A stretch of 64,000 nucleotides of DNA from Nonomuraea muscovyensis (GCF_014207745.1 NZ_JACHJB010000001.1:310001-374000), one strand, 5' to 3'; counted from the first letter of the stretch, positions 45,138 to 54,981 are shown. The notes: generated by a model from the sequence alone, not told the origin. Numbers and translations: made by a program.

Positions 45138-45566
45138 TCAGCGGTGCAGGTAGTCGACCAGCGACGCCTTCTCCGTCTCCAGCTCCTCGATGGCGCTCTT
45201 GACCACGTCGCCGATGCTGACGATGCCGACGAGCCGGCCGTCCTCGACCACGGGCATGTGCCGCACCCGGTGGGTGGTCATCATCTTGCGCAGCTCGTCG
45301 ACGCGGTCGTTGAGGCTGACGGTGCGCACCTCGGCCGTCATGATCGCCGACACGGGCCCGTCGAGCACCCCCGCGCCGTGATCGTGCAGGTGGCGCACGA
45401 TGTCACGCTCGGACACGATGCCGGTGATCGTGGCCCCGTCGGAGGAGACCACCACGGCTCCGATGTTGTGCTCGGCCAGCCTGGCCAGGAGCTCGCGCAC
45501 CGTCGCCTCGGGCGACACGGTCGTCACGTCGCTGCCCTTGGCATGCAGGATCGTCCCGATGAGCAT
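45138..45566 (-). CDS. CBS-domain pair protein
   Basis: A 142-residue protein of two CBS domains: VRELLARLAEHNIGAVVVS...GIVSERDIVRHL and IMTAEVRTVSLNDRVDEL...RHMPVVEDGRLVGIVSIGDVV. Such stand-alone proteins bind adenine nucleotides or SAM and are often stress-related, like the hypoxic response protein Hrp1 of mycobacteria. ATG 45566 is used; a GTG at 45575 is also possible. Single gene. Confidence 0.9.
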   Translation of the reverse strand: MLIGTILHAKGSDVTTVSPEATVRELLARLAEHNIGAVVVSSDGATITGIVSERDIVRHLHDHGAGVLDGPVSAIMTAEVRTVSLNDRVDELRKMMTTHRVRHMPVVEDGRLVGIVSIGDVVKSAIEELETEKASLVDYLHR

Positions 45567-45724
45567 GTGCACCACCTCGGCTCTGAGTTACCCGGGGCGC
45601 GGACCGGCTAAGCGCCGCTCCCGGGTGCTATACAGGCAAGCAACCGGCGGGCGGGGCGTCAACCCCTGGGGCGTAGGCTGCTCTCCGTATCCCCACGCCA
45701 GCCGAACCACCCAGGACGCGCCAG

Positions 45725-47119
45725 ATGACCGAGCGGCTCAACACCGGAAGCCACGACCTGCCCATCACCGACGAGCTGGCCGCGTTCATGCGGACCGGCT
45801 GGGCCGACACGCGGCGCGCCGAGGTGTCGCCGCTGCCGATCGCGCCGTGGGCGGCCAAGCGCCGCGCCGCGCTGGCGGCGCGCTTCCCGGGCGAGCGGCT
45901 GGTCGTCCCGTCGGGCACGCTCAAGGTGCGCAGCAACGACTGGGACTACCCGTTCCGCCCGCACAGCGCCTTCTCCTACCTGACGGGCGCGGGCGAGCCG
46001 GGCGAGGTGCTGGTCGTCGAGCCGTCCGGCGAGGCCACGCTGTACGTCCGGCCGCGCTCGCCGCGCGAGGAGGGCCAGGAGTTCTACCGCGACCGGCGCT
46101 ACGGCGAGTTCTGGGTGGGCCGCAGGCCCGACCTGGCCGAGGCGGCGGAGCTGTACCAGGTGGAGTGCGCGCACCTGCGCGACCTCGACCTGAAGGGTCC
46201 CGCCCGGGTGCTGCGCGGTGTCGACGCCCAGGTGGACGCCATGGTGGAGCCGGGCGGCGGCGACGTGGAGCTGGAGTGCTTCCTGTCGGAGACGCGCCTC
46301 GTCAAGGACGAGTGGGAGGTCGGCGAGCTGCAGTCGGCGGTCGACTCGACGGCGCGCGGCTTCGAGGACGTCGTGCGCGCCATCCCGGCGGCGCTCGGCC
46401 ACCCGCGCGGCGAGCGCTACCTGGAGGGCGTCTTCGGGCTGCGCTCGCGGCTGGAGGGCAACACGGTGGGCTACGACAGCATCGTCGCCTCCGGCTCCCA
46501 CGCCTGCGTGCTGCACTGGATCCGCAACGACGGGGCCCTGCGCCCCGGCGACATGGTGCTGCTCGACGCGGGCGTGGAGACCGACACGCTCTACACCGCC
46601 GACGTCACGCGCACGCTGCCGCTGTCCGGCCGGTTCGGCTCCGTGCAACGGCAGGTGTACGAGCTGGTGTACGAGGCGCAGACGGCCGCCATCGCGACCC
46701 TGCGGCCGGGCGCGCGCTTCCGTGACTTCCACCGGGCGGCGATGCGGGTGATCTGCGAGGGCCTGCACGAGTGGGGCCTGCTGAAGGACTCTCCCGACGC
46801 GCTGATGGAGTCGGGCCTCCACCGCCGCTACACGCTGTGCAGCAGCGGCCACATGCTGGGCCTCGACGTGCACGACTGCGCCCGCTCGCGGGCCGAGGTC
46901 TACCTGGACGGGGTGCTGGAGGAGGGCCAGGTGCTGACCGTCGAGCCGGGGCTGTACCTGCAGCCGGACGACCTGACGCTGCCTGAGGAGTTCCGCGGCC
47001 TGGGCGTGCGCATCGAGGACGACCTGGTGATCACGGCGGACGGGGCGCGGCTGATGTCCGGCGCGCTGCCCCGCCACCCGGACGAGGTGGAGTCCTGGAT
47101 GGCCGGCCTGCTGCGCTGA
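45725..47119 (+). CDS. pepP: Aminopeptidase P family protein (Xaa-Pro aminopeptidase)
   Basis: A 464-residue two-metal peptidase removing residues before proline. The N-terminal AMP_N domain includes RSNDWDYPFRPHSAFSYLTG. The catalytic pita-bread domain has metal ligands in LLDAGVETDTLYTADVTRT (two Asp), SSGHMLGLDVHD (His), TVEPGLYL (Glu) and GVRIEDDLVI (Glu). No signal peptide, so cytosolic. A hairpin follows the stop. Confidence 0.92.
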   Translation: MTERLNTGSHDLPITDELAAFMRTGWADTRRAEVSPLPIAPWAAKRRAALAARFPGERLVVPSGTLKVRSNDWDYPFRPHSAFSYLTGAGEPGEVLVVEPSGEATLYVRPRSPREEGQEFYRDRRYGEFWVGRRPDLAEAAELYQVECAHLRDLDLKGPARVLRGVDAQVDAMVEPGGGDVELECFLSETRLVKDEWEVGELQSAVDSTARGFEDVVRAIPAALGHPRGERYLEGVFGLRSRLEGNTVGYDSIVASGSHACVLHWIRNDGALRPGDMVLLDAGVETDTLYTADVTRTLPLSGRFGSVQRQVYELVYEAQTAAIATLRPGARFRDFHRAAMRVICEGLHEWGLLKDSPDALMESGLHRRYTLCSSGHMLGLDVHDCARSRAEVYLDGVLEEGQVLTVEPGLYLQPDDLTLPEEFRGLGVRIEDDLVITADGARLMSGALPRHPDEVESWMAGLLR

Positions 47120-47126
47120 CCGTCGT

Positions 47127-47147
47127 GGTGGCGGTCGTCACGCCACC
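47127..47147 (+). terminator. Hairpin after the aminopeptidase P gene
   Basis: GGTGGCG / CGCCACC with a 7-base loop, eight bases after the stop codon. Short but well placed, just before the promoter of the small membrane protein gene. Confidence 0.5.
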
Positions 47148-47175
47148 TCAGCGGTGGGGGGACGGGTCCCCCGGA

Positions 47176-47181
47176 TAGACT
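47176..47181 (+). promoter_or_regulatory. Leaderless -10 element of the small membrane protein gene
   Basis: TAGACT ends six bases before ATG 47188 with no ribosome-binding site between, the pattern of a leaderless actinobacterial transcript. Confidence 0.6.
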
Positions 47182-47187
47182 GAAAAC

Positions 47188-47364
47188 ATGTTCTATCGCA
47201 AGCCTCTGGAAGAGCGGATCGCCGACCGCGTGGCCGCGCGCAGGCCGCTGGAGGAGGGTAAGACCTTCGAGCACGGCCCCGCGAAGTTCGTGTTCATCTC
47301 GCTCATCGTCGCCGTCGTCCTCATGCACGTCGTGGGGGTGGCGATCGTCATGGCGTTCGCCTGA
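47188..47364 (+). CDS. 58-residue single-helix membrane protein
   Basis: A short gene ending at TGA 47362-47364. The product begins MFYRKPLEERIADRVAARRP, a charged amphipathic stretch, then GKTFEHGPAKF, and closes with one strong helix (FVFISLIVAVVLMHVVGVAI). Codon use is strongly GC3-biased like neighbouring genes, and the leaderless -10 box supports expression. I do not recognise the family. It lies 35 bases before a MarR gene. Confidence 0.75.
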   Translation: MFYRKPLEERIADRVAARRPLEEGKTFEHGPAKFVFISLIVAVVLMHVVGVAIVMAFA

Positions 47365-47399
47365 CGCCTGCCGACGTCCCGTGCGCTAGATTGGAGATC

Positions 47400-47858
47400 A
47401 TGAGCGCGCCTCGCTGGCTGTCCCCCGCTGAGCAGCGTGCCTGGCGAACCCACCTGGCGCTGCACAAGCTCCTCATGCACCGGCTCGACCGCGAGCTGCA
47501 GGAGCATTCGCTTTCCGTAAACGACTACGAGATCCTCGTCAACCTCTCGGAGAGCCCCGACCGGCGGATGCGCATGAGCGACCTGGCCGACGCGACGATC
47601 CAGTCACGCAGCCGCCTGTCCCACCAGATCTCCCGGATGGAGGCCAAGGGCCTGGTCATCCGGGAGGACTGCCGCGACGACCGGCGCGGCACGTTCGCGG
47701 TGCTCACCGACGAGGGGTGGGACACCATCCAGAAGGTGGCGCCCGACCACGTGACCAGCGTCCGCGAGCACTTCATCGACCAGCTCACCGACGACCAGCT
47801 CCACACGATCGAGGCCGCCTACCAGCCGATCGTCGACCATCTGAAGAAGCTGCGCTGA
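47400..47858 (+). CDS. MarR family transcriptional regulator
   Basis: A 152-residue winged-helix regulator: LSVNDYEILVNLSESPDRRMRMSDLA, QSRSRLSHQISRMEAKGLV (recognition helix) and the wing REDCRDDRRGTFAVLTDEG. TAGATT (47387-47392) lies seven bases before ATG 47400, again suggesting a leaderless message. Its target may be the lipoprotein/exporter pair immediately downstream, since MarR genes often sit next to exporters they control. Confidence 0.9.
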   Translation: MSAPRWLSPAEQRAWRTHLALHKLLMHRLDRELQEHSLSVNDYEILVNLSESPDRRMRMSDLADATIQSRSRLSHQISRMEAKGLVIREDCRDDRRGTFAVLTDEGWDTIQKVAPDHVTSVREHFIDQLTDDQLHTIEAAYQPIVDHLKKLR

Positions 47859-47917
47859 CACCCAACCGATATCGGCGACGGCTCACGATCGTCCCCCGCT
47901 CTGGCTACGATCCCCGC

Positions 47918-48568
47918 ATGGTCCGAAAGATCCTGGTGGCGCTCCTCGCCGCGCTCGTCACGGCCTGCTCGTCCGGCGGCGGCGCCGAGTTGCCCGACGG
48001 TCCCGGCCTCATGAAGAAGGCGGCCGAGGCGATGAAGACGGTCAAGTCGGCCGCCTTCTCCATCTCCACCGACGGCAAGCCGAAGGTGCCGGTGCAGAAG
48101 GCCGACGGCAGGCTGACCGCCGCGGGCGACGCCGACGGCACGATCACGCTCGACGTGCTGGGGAGCCTCCAGGAGATCACCTTCGCGCTGGTCGGTGACA
48201 CCGTTCACTTCAAGGGCCCGACGGGCGGCTTCCAGAAGCTCACCCGCAAGGACCTGGCGCAGTTCTACGACCCGTCGGCCATCCTCGACCCCGCCCGCGG
48301 CATCCCGCAGCTCCTGGCCAACGCCACCGACGCGCGCGTCGAGGCCGCCGAGGGCGACGCCTACCGGGTCGCGACGACGTTCTCCGGCCAGTCGCTGACC
48401 TCGCTGCTGCCCGGCGTGACGCAGGGTGTCAACGGCAAGGTCTGGATCGACCAGGCGTCGAGCAGGCTGACCAAGGTGGAGCTGCCGCTGCAGGACGGCA
48501 CGGTGACGGTGTCGTTCGCCGACTACGACGCGGCGGTCACGATCACGCCGCCGCCCGCGGCCGGATGA
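47918..48568 (+). CDS. lprG: LprG/LppX-family lipoprotein
   Basis: A 216-residue lipoprotein. Lipobox LVTACSS follows a short signal peptide, and the mature protein fits LppX_Lpr[59 protein letters not shown]. In mycobacteria LprG carries triacylated lipids across the cell envelope and is always paired with the exporter P55. The same pairing is seen here: the exporter gene starts inside this gene's stop. TACGAT six bases before the ATG suggests a leaderless promoter. Confidence 0.85.
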   Translation: MVRKILVALLAALVTACSSGGGAELPDGPGLMKKAAEAMKTVKSAAFSISTDGKPKVPVQKADGRLTAAGDADGTITLDVLGSLQEITFALVGDTVHFKGPTGGFQKLTRKDLAQFYDPSAILDPARGIPQLLANATDARVEAAEGDAYRVATTFSGQSLTSLLPGVTQGVNGKVWIDQASSRLTKVELPLQDGTVTVSFADYDAAVTITPPPAAG

Positions 48569-50121
48569 GCGGCCCCGCCCGCGCGGGCGGTCCGGTGCGG
48601 GGCGCCCGCCGGGTCGTGCTGGGCGTCGGCGGCACGGTGGTGCTGCTCGCCGCGCTCGACGCCTACGTGGTGGTGACCGTCCTCATCGACATCGCCGAGG
48701 ACGTGGGCATCCCGATCAACCGGCTGGAGCGGGCCACCCCCGTGGTGACCGGCTTCCTGCTCGGCTACGTCGCGGCGATGCCGCTGCTCGGCCAGCTCTC
48801 CGACCGTTACGGCCGGCGCCCGCTGATCCACGCCTGCCTGGCGGCGTTCGCGCTCGGGTCGGTGCTGACGGCCCTGGCGGCCGGCGAGGTGATGGTGGTG
48901 GCGGGGCGGGCGGTCCAGGGCGTCGCCGGAGGAGCGCTGCTGCCCATCACGATGGCGCTCATCGGCGACCTGTGGGACGAGCGGGAGCGGCCGGTGGCCC
49001 TCGGCGCGGTCGGCGCGGCGCAGGAGCTGGGCAGCGCCCTCGGGCCGCTGTACGGGGGCATGCTGGCGCTGGCGGTGCCGGCCACCACGGTCCTCGGGGT
49101 GGAGCTGGGCGGCTGGCACGCGATCTTCTGGCTCAACGTCCCGCTGGCCGCGCTGGCCGCCGTCGCCGTCCACGTCACCGTGCCCGGCAGGCCCGCTGCC
49201 GAGGGCGCCCCGGCCGGCGCGGACGGCAGGGGACACGTGGACGGTGTGGGCGGCGCGCTGCTGGCGCTGGCCCTGGCCCTCCTGGTGGCCGGCCTGTACA
49301 ACCCCGACCCGGCCAGGGCCGTGCTGCCGCCGTGGGGCCTGCCGCTGATCGGCGCCGGGATCCTGGCCGGGGCCGCGTTCGTGTGGTGGGAGATCCGCTC
49401 CCCCGTACGCCTGCTCGACCTGTCCACCACCCGTAAGGCTCCGCTGCTCGCCACCTTGGCGGTGAGCTTCCTGACCGGGGCTGCGCTCCTGGTCACCATG
49501 GTCTTCGTGCAGTTCGCCGCGCAGACCCTGCTCGACCTGGAGGCCCTGGAGGCGTCCTTGGTGCTCGGCCGGTTCCTCGCCGCCCTCGTGGTGGGCGCGG
49601 TGCTGGGCGGACTGCTGGCCCGCCGGGCGGGCGACCGGGTCGTCTCCGTGGCGGGGATGCTCGTCGCCGCCGCCGGCTACGGGCTGATGAGCCGCTGGCC
49701 GCTGGACCTGGCCGCGGCGCGGCTGGAGACGGACCTCACCCTGGCCGTGGCCGGGCTGGGGCTCGGGCTGGTCATCGCGCCCGTGTCGGCCGCGGCGCTG
49801 CGGGTGACGCCCGCCGCCCAGCACGGCGTCGCCTCGGCGGCGGTCGTCGTGGCCCGCATGATGGGCATGCTGATCGGCATCGCGGGCGTCTCGGCGTGGG
49901 GCTTCTACCGCTTCCAGTCGCTGACCGCGCACCTCGACACGCCGCTGCCGTTCGGCGTCGACCCGGCCGAGCACGCCCGGCTGCTCGCCGACTACCTGGC
50001 CAAGGTCGACGCCGCGCTGCACACCGAGTACACGGAGATGTTCCTGGTCACGGCGGTGCTGTGCGTGCTCGGTGCGGCCGCCGCGCTGCTCATGCCGCGG
50101 CGGCCGTCCTCGCTAGGGTGA
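48565..50121 (+). CDS. MFS exporter of the P55 (Rv1410c) type
   Basis: A 518-residue, 14-helix MFS protein. [39 protein letters not shown]... closely follows mycobacterial P55, including [13 protein letters not shown] and [19 protein letters not shown]. Mycobacterial P55 exports triacylglycerides together with LprG. The overlap with the lipoprotein gene (ATGA) shows one operon. A function in lipid export is likely by analogy; the organism has no obvious mycolate envelope. The stop overlaps the convergent aspS by nine bases. Confidence 0.88.
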   Translation: MSGPARAGGPVRGARRVVLGVGGTVVLLAALDAYVVVTVLIDIAEDVGIPINRLERATPVVTGFLLGYVAAMPLLGQLSDRYGRRPLIHACLAAFALGSVLTALAAGEVMVVAGRAVQGVAGGALLPITMALIGDLWDERERPVALGAVGAAQELGSALGPLYGGMLALAVPATTVLGVELGGWHAIFWLNVPLAALAAVAVHVTVPGRPAAEGAPAGADGRGHVDGVGGALLALALALLVAGLYNPDPARAVLPPWGLPLIGAGILAGAAFVWWEIRSPVRLLDLSTTRKAPLLATLAVSFLTGAALLVTMVFVQFAAQTLLDLEALEASLVLGRFLAALVVGAVLGGLLARRAGDRVVSVAGMLVAAAGYGLMSRWPLDLAAARLETDLTLAVAGLGLGLVIAPVSAAALRVTPAAQHGVASAAVVVARMMGMLIGIAGVSAWGFYRFQSLTAHLDTPLPFGVDPAEHARLLADYLAKVDAALHTEYTEMFLVTAVLCVLGAAAALLMPRRPSSLG

Positions 50122-51375
50122 CAGCCGGTGCAGGTCGCGCGGGAAGAGCGCGGCCTGCCGGATGTTGGCCGCCCCGGTCAGGCGGACGGTCCAGCGTTCG
50201 AGGCCGATCGCGAAGCCGCCGTGCGGCGGCATGCCGTGCGCGAACGCCCGCAGATACCCCTCGTACGGCTCGACGGGCTCGCCCCGGGCGGCCAGCGCCG
50301 CCACGTAGTCACGGTGGTGGTGCAGCCGCTGCCCGCCGGTCACCAGCTCCAGCCCGCGGAACAGCAGGTCGAAGCCGTTGGAGTAGCCGGGCCTGCCGGG
50401 GTCGGGATGGGTGTAGAACGGCCGCTTGGACATCGGGTAGCCGGTCACGAACAGGAACTCCGAGCCGTGCTCCCGCAGCGCCCAGTCCGACAGCCACCGC
50501 TCCTGCGCCGGTGACAGGTCGGGCTCGTCCTCGCCGGTCATCCGCTGAGCCTCGGTGAAGTGGACGGCCGGGATCTCGGCCGGCACCTCGGGCAGCCTGA
50601 GGCCGAGGGTTTCGACGGCGGCCGGGGCACGGTGCCGTACCGACTCCAGCATGCCCGCCACGGCCTCGCGCAGGACGGCCATCACGTCGCGGTGGTCGCG
50701 CACGAAGCCCAGTTCGGCGTCGAGGCTGGTGTACTGGGCCAGGTGGCGCGCGGTGTCGTGCGGCTCGGCCCGGAACACCGGCCCCACCTCGTAGACCCGC
50801 TCGAACACGCCGACCATCGCCTGCTTGAAGAACTGCGGCGACTGGGCGAGGTAGGCGGGGCGGCCGAAGTAGTCGAGCGCGAAGACGTTCGCGCCGGACT
50901 CGGTGGCCGACTCGACGATCTTCGGCGTGTGGATCTCGGTGCAGCCGAGCCGGTCGAGCGTCTCGCGGAACCCGGCGACGCTCGCCGCCGAGATCTCCAG
51001 CGGCGCCCTGAGCAGCGGGTGCCGCAGCGCGACGGGGGCGTGGTCGAGGATCGTCGGCAGCGCGGCGGGCACGACGGGCCGGTAGAGGTCGAACGGCGGC
51101 GCCTCGACCGGCTCCGCCAGCACCTCGATCTCCGGCTCGGTCAGCTCGGCGCCGCCGGGCGCCTGCGGGCTCGCCCGCACGAGGCCGGTCACCCGGACGA
51201 CGCTCTCCTCGGCGGGCAGCGGCGCGGACGTGACCGCCTGGACCAGCCCGGCGCGGTCGCGGACGACGAGGAAGGACACGGATTTCAGCCGCCGGCGGCG
51301 ATGGACCCAACCGGCGATCGTCACTCTCCGGCCGGCGTGCTCCGCGAGCTCCGCCGACATGACACGAGAGATCAT
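50113..51375 (-). CDS. aspS: Aspartate-tRNA ligase, archaeal-type/non-discriminating (AspS2)
   Basis: A 420-residue class IIb synthetase. The N-terminal OB-fold ([23 protein letters not shown]) is followed by the class II core: [51 protein letters not shown], and motif 3 [14 protein letters not shown] with the closing [10 protein letters not shown]. Its length and motifs match archaeal AspRS, not the 590-residue bacterial form. Such enzymes often charge both tRNA-Asp and tRNA-Asn. AGGAG lies five bases before ATG 51375. The leader upstream has the layout of an aspartate T-box. Confidence 0.9.
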   Translation of the reverse strand: MISRVMSAELAEHAGRRVTIAGWVHRRRRLKSVSFLVVRDRAGLVQAVTSAPLPAEESVVRVTGLVRASPQAPGGAELTEPEIEVLAEPVEAPPFDLYRPVVPAALPTILDHAPVALRHPLLRAPLEISAASVAGFRETLDRLGCTEIHTPKIVESATESGANVFALDYFGRPAYLAQSPQFFKQAMVGVFERVYEVGPVFRAEPHDTARHLAQYTSLDAELGFVRDHRDVMAVLREAVAGMLESVRHRAPAAVETLGLRLPEVPAEIPAVHFTEAQRMTGEDEPDLSPAQERWLSDWALREHGSEFLFVTGYPMSKRPFYTHPDPGRPGYSNGFDLLFRGLELVTGGQRLHHHRDYVAALAARGEPVEPYEGYLRAFAHGMPPHGGFAIGLERWTVRLTGAANIRQAALFPRDLHRLSP

Positions 51376-51385
51376 CACAGCTCCT

Positions 51386-51625
51386 GGTGAGACGTGCGTG
51401 ATCCCTTGGGAGTGCGGGGGAGAAGGGAACTCCCGGTGCCACCGCACTTTCGCCGCCCGAACGTGGCGGCCTCCAGGACCCGATGACGGGGGTCAGGCCG
51501 GCGGGGCATTTCCTCCCCGCACTCGGGAGTGTCTTCGCCAGGAGGCGCGGGGCCGCCTTCGCAGCTGCCGGCGGCTCTCTGGACCCGCGCGGGTTTCCTG
51601 GGTACTCGTCTCCGTCTGCGTTTGG
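51386..51625 (-). promoter_or_regulatory. T-box riboswitch leader with Asp (GAC) specifier, upstream of aspS
   Basis: Read on the minus strand, the leader shows the classical T-box order. First comes GACGGAGACGAGTACC, then AGAGAGCC followed by the distal stem GCCGCC/GGCGGC with loop GGCAGCTGCGAA. The specifier segment is CGAAGACACTCCCGAGTG, with codon GAC followed by A. A stem III hairpin follows (GCCGCC/GGCGGC). The T-box is GCGGTGGCACCGGG (consensus AGGGTGGNACCGCG). The bulge TGGC would pair with tRNA ending GCCA, as in tRNA-Asp. There is no T-run terminator. TCCTGG (near 51475) could instead pair with CCAGGA covering the ribosome site, suggesting translational control. Confidence 0.8.
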
Positions 51626-51631
51626 TGGAGG

Positions 51632-51661
51632 ATCGTAGCCGCCGGGTCCCGGGAGAGGCAA
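51632..51661 (-). promoter_or_regulatory. Promoter of the T-box/aspS transcript
   Basis: TTGCCT (51661-51656) and TACGAT (51637-51632) on the minus strand with 18-bp spacing. Transcription would begin near 51625, just before the T-box stem I. Confidence 0.7.
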
Positions 51662-51810
51662 CCGGGTTGACCCGCGGTGTCCGCGCGGCTCGCACCTGCG
51701 GCGTTGCAGGAAGGCGTGGTCCACGACCGCGACGCCTCCGAACCTCCGTTGTCAGCCGGTCGCGGCCGTCGTGGTGACGGCCGTGCCACTCCGCCGCCGG
51801 ACGGCCGCCG

Positions 51811-51833
51811 CCCGGCCGGTGCCACCGGCCGGG
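51811..51833 (-). terminator. Terminator after der
   Basis: Perfect 10-bp hairpin CCCGGCCGGT / ACCGGCCGGG with loop GCC, 17 bases beyond the der stop. It separates der from the aspS promoter. Confidence 0.85.
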
Positions 51834-51849
51834 CGCTGACCTTCGGGTG

Positions 51850-53256
51850 TCACTTCTTGGCCTGGCCGCCGCCCTTGCGCTTCTCGCGGATCTTCATGGT
51901 GACCTCGATGGGCGAGCCGGCGAAGCCGAACTCCTCGCGGATGCGCCGCTCGATGAACCGCCGGTAGGTCTCCTCCAGCCAGCCGGAGGTGAACAGCACG
52001 AACTTCGGCGGCTCGACCGACGCCTGCGTGGCGAAGAGGATCTTCGGCTGCTTGCCGCCCCGCACCGGCGGCGGCGTCTGCTGCACCAACTCCGTCAGGA
52101 ACGCGTTCAGGCGCGACGTCGGCACCCGCGTCGACCACGAGTCGAGCGCCTTCTCCAGGGCCGGGACGAGCCGGTCCATGTGGCGGCCGGTCATGGCGGA
52201 GATGTTGACCCGCAGCGCCCACGGGGTGCGGACGAGCTGCCTGTCGATCTCCTTCTCCAGGTAGTAGCGGCGGTCCTCGTCGACCAGGTCCCACTTGTTG
52301 AACGCCACCACCATGGCCCGGCCCGACTCGGTGACCAGGCCGATGATGCGCAGGTCCTGCTCGGTGAGCGGCTCGCTGGCGTCGATCAGCACGATCGCCA
52401 CCTCCGACCGCTCCAGCGCCGCGCGGGTGCGCATCGCCGCGTAGAAGTCGGCGCCCTGCAGCTCGCGGTCGCGCCGCCGGATGCCGGCCGTGTCGACGAA
52501 GCGCCAGGTGCGCCCGCCCAGCTCGATCAGCTCGTCCACCGGGTCGCGGGTGGTGCCGGCCATCGGGTCGACCAGCACGCGCTCCTCGCCTGCCAGCTTG
52601 TTGAGCAGCGAGGACTTGCCGACGTTGGGCTTGCCCAGCAGGGCCACCCGGGCCGGACCGCGCTCGGTGCCGAACGTCTGCTGCGGTGTCTCGGGCAGCG
52701 CGTCGAGCATCTCGTCGAGCAGGTCGCCGCTGGAGCGGCCGTGCAGGGCGGACACCGAGTGCGGCTCGCCCAGGCCGAGCGACCACAGCGCGGCGGCCTC
52801 CAGCTCGAGCTGCTGGTTGTCGACCTTGTTGGCGGCCAGGATGACCGGCTTGCCGGACTGGCGCAGCACCGAGCCGACGACCTCGTCGGCGTCCGTGGCG
52901 CCCACCGTGGCGTCGACCACGAACACGATCACGTCGGCCAGCTCGACGGCGACCTGCGCCTGCTCGGCGATGCGCAGCCCCATGCCGGTGGCGTCGGGGT
53001 CCCAGCCTCCGGTGTCGACGACGGTGAACCGCCGCCCGCGCCAGTTGGCCTCGTAGGTGACCCGGTCGCGCGTCACGCCGGGAACGTCTTCGACGACCGC
53101 CTCCCGGCGGCCGATGATGCGGTTGACCAGCGTGGACTTGCCCACGTTGGGCCGCCCGACGATGGCCACGACGGGCAGCGGGCCGCTGTCGTCGCCGTGG
53201 TCGCCGGACACTTCGAGGTCGTCGAGCTCAGCCTCGACCCAGTCCCCCGTTGTCAC
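51850..53256 (-). CDS. der: Ribosome biogenesis GTPase Der (EngA)
   Basis: A 468-residue protein with two tandem GTPase domains and a C-terminal KH-like domain, required for 50S subunit assembly. Domain 1 has [13 protein letters not shown] and NKVD; domain 2 has [17 protein letters not shown] and NKWD. The first 28 residues are an acidic extension usual in actinobacteria. It follows cmk by 33 bases in the same direction and ends at a strong terminator. Confidence 0.97.
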   Translation of the reverse strand: MTTGDWVEAELDDLEVSGDHGDDSGPLPVVAIVGRPNVGKSTLVNRIIGRREAVVEDVPGVTRDRVTYEANWRGRRFTVVDTGGWDPDATGMGLRIAEQAQVAVELADVIVFVVDATVGATDADEVVGSVLRQSGKPVILAANKVDNQQLELEAAALWSLGLGEPHSVSALHGRSSGDLLDEMLDALPETPQQTFGTERGPARVALLGKPNVGKSSLLNKLAGEERVLVDPMAGTTRDPVDELIELGGRTWRFVDTAGIRRRDRELQGADFYAAMRTRAALERSEVAIVLIDASEPLTEQDLRIIGLVTESGRAMVVAFNKWDLVDEDRRYYLEKEIDRQLVRTPWALRVNISAMTGRHMDRLVPALEKALDSWSTRVPTSRLNAFLTELVQQTPPPVRGGKQPKILFATQASVEPPKFVLFTSGWLEETYRRFIERRIREEFGFAGSPIEVTMKIREKRKGGGQAKK

Positions 53257-53289
53257 GATTTTTCATCCTTAATGAGTCCCGCACCTTGG

Positions 53290-53946
53290 TCAGGTGCGCT
53301 CCTTGACCAGTCTCAAGACCTCCGCGATGACCTCGTCGAGGTTCAGCGCGGTGGTGTCGAGCTCGACGGCGCCATCCGCCATCGAGAGTGGATCCGTCCT
53401 GCGTGTCGAGTCGAGCCGGTCGCGCCTGGCCAGCGCGGCCTGCTGCGCCTCCATCGTGCTGCCGGCCAGCTCGGCGTTGCGCCTGGCGGCGCGGGCCTCG
53501 GCGCTGGCCGTCAGGTAGATCTTGAGCTCCGCCTCGGGTGCGACCACCGTGCCGATGTCACGGCCCTCGACGACGATGCCGCCGTCGCCGATGATCTGCC
53601 GCTGCATCGCCACCAGGCGGGCCCGCACCTCGGGCACCGCCGCGACCACCGAGACGGCCCCGGTGACCGCGTCACCCCTGATGGGCCCGGCCACGTCGAC
53701 GCCGTCGACGTGGATGGCAGGGCTGTCGGGGTCGGTGCCGGAGGAGATCTCGGGCTCGGCCGCGCGGGCCGCGACCGCGCCGGCGTCGGCCAGGTCGACG
53801 CCGTGCTCCAGCATCCACCAGGTCATCGCGCGGTACATCGCCCCGGTGTCCAGGTAGCGCAGCCCGAGAGCCTTGGCCACCCCACGCGACGCGCTCGACT
53901 TGCCCGACCCCGAGGGGCCGTCCATCGCGACGACCAGACCGGTCAC
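53290..53946 (-). CDS. cmk: Cytidylate kinase
   Basis: A 218-residue kinase making CDP/dCDP from CMP/dCMP. P-loop GPSGSGKSSASRG begins near residue 10; LRYLDTGAMYRA, GRDIGTVVAPEAELKIYLTA and RRDRLDSTRR are typical. It starts at GTG 53946, preceded by AGGGAGAGG; the frame upstream of this is spurious. It is directly upstream of der, the usual actinobacterial order. The 142-bp gap to the CcdA gene shows no clear feature. Confidence 0.96.
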   Translation of the reverse strand: MTGLVVAMDGPSGSGKSSASRGVAKALGLRYLDTGAMYRAMTWWMLEHGVDLADAGAVAARAAEPEISSGTDPDSPAIHVDGVDVAGPIRGDAVTGAVSVVAAVPEVRARLVAMQRQIIGDGGIVVEGRDIGTVVAPEAELKIYLTASAEARAARRNAELAGSTMEAQQAALARRDRLDSTRRTDPLSMADGAVELDTTALNLDEVIAEVLRLVKERT

Positions 53947-54088
53947 AGCCTCTCCCTCTGCACGTTCCACACCCAACCTGAAGAGGCTACCGCCTCGCGG
54001 CGGTCCTCTCCGCCGCCGGAGTGGCGTCGACGGATGTGACACGGCGGAAGCAGGCGGGCCGAACCGCTCGGCCCCGCTCCCCCGGGAT

Positions 54089-54937
54089 TCAGCGAGCGTG
54101 CCGCCGCCGCACCGCGCGCAGCACGAGCGCGCCGACGGCGAGCAGGGCGAGCACGAGAGCGATCCAGCCCGCGCCGGCAGACTCCAGCCATCCCGCGAGG
54201 GCGCCCTGCAAGGCTGTCGCGGTGCCCACGATCGGGTCATCGGCGGACCCGCCGGAGAAGACGCGCAGCTCGTACCAGCCGTAGTACATGACATACAGCC
54301 CGGCCAGGACGAGCAGTCCGCCGCTGGCCCTGGACACGTACGGCAGCAGCCGCCGCAACCTGGCGACAGCGGCGGCCCGAGCGAGCGCCACCGCCAGGGA
54401 CAGGACCGCGACGACCAGCCCCATGCCGAGCGCGTAGGCCACGAAGGCCGCCACCCCGCCGAGCAGGCCGGCGCCGGACAACGAGGCCGAGGTGACAGCC
54501 AGGAAGGGACCCACCGTGCACGACAGTGAAGCCACCGCGTACGACAGGCCGTAGCCGTACAGCGACAGCGGTGAGGCGGCGGGACGGCCGGTGGCCAGCC
54601 CAGGAAGTCGAAGCAGCAACTCGCGGCCGGTCAGCAACCACACGCCGAGTCCCGCCAGCAGCCCGCCGATGACGAGCGTCACCCACGGCAGGTAGCGGCC
54701 GACCGACACGGCCAGCACGGTGACGGCCACCCCGAACAGGCCGAAGACCGTGACGAAGCCCGCGGTCATGGCGGCCGACAGCAGCAGCGCCCGGCCGAGC
54801 GGCCCACGGCGGGCCGGCTCGCCGTCGGCGATCAGGAGGGTGAGGTAGGCGGGCAGCATCGCGAAGCCGCACGGGTTGAACGCGGCCACCGTGCCCGCGG
54901 CCAGGGCCAGGGCGAGCGGCAGGTCAGCAGCTTGCAC
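54089..54937 (-). CDS. ccdA: Cytochrome c biogenesis/thiol-reductant membrane protein CcdA
   Basis: A 282-residue membrane protein with about seven helices. The two redox cysteines are in FNPCGFAMLPAY (helix 1) and SLSCTVGPFL (helix 4), which carry electrons from cytosolic thioredoxin to the outside. The start is uncertain: GTG 54937 or 54943. The TlpA-type lipoprotein gene just upstream on the same strand is its natural electron acceptor. Confidence 0.9.
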   Translation of the reverse strand: MQAADLPLALALAAGTVAAFNPCGFAMLPAYLTLLIADGEPARRGPLGRALLLSAAMTAGFVTVFGLFGVAVTVLAVSVGRYLPWVTLVIGGLLAGLGVWLLTGRELLLRLPGLATGRPAASPLSLYGYGLSYAVASLSCTVGPFLAVTSASLSGAGLLGGVAAFVAYALGMGLVVAVLSLAVALARAAAVARLRRLLPYVSRASGGLLVLAGLYVMYYGWYELRVFSGGSADDPIVGTATALQGALAGWLESAGAGWIALVLALLAVGALVLRAVRRRHAR

Positions 54938-54981
54938 GCGCACCCGTCCAGGTTGTCGACGGTGACGGCGGCACGGTGGCG

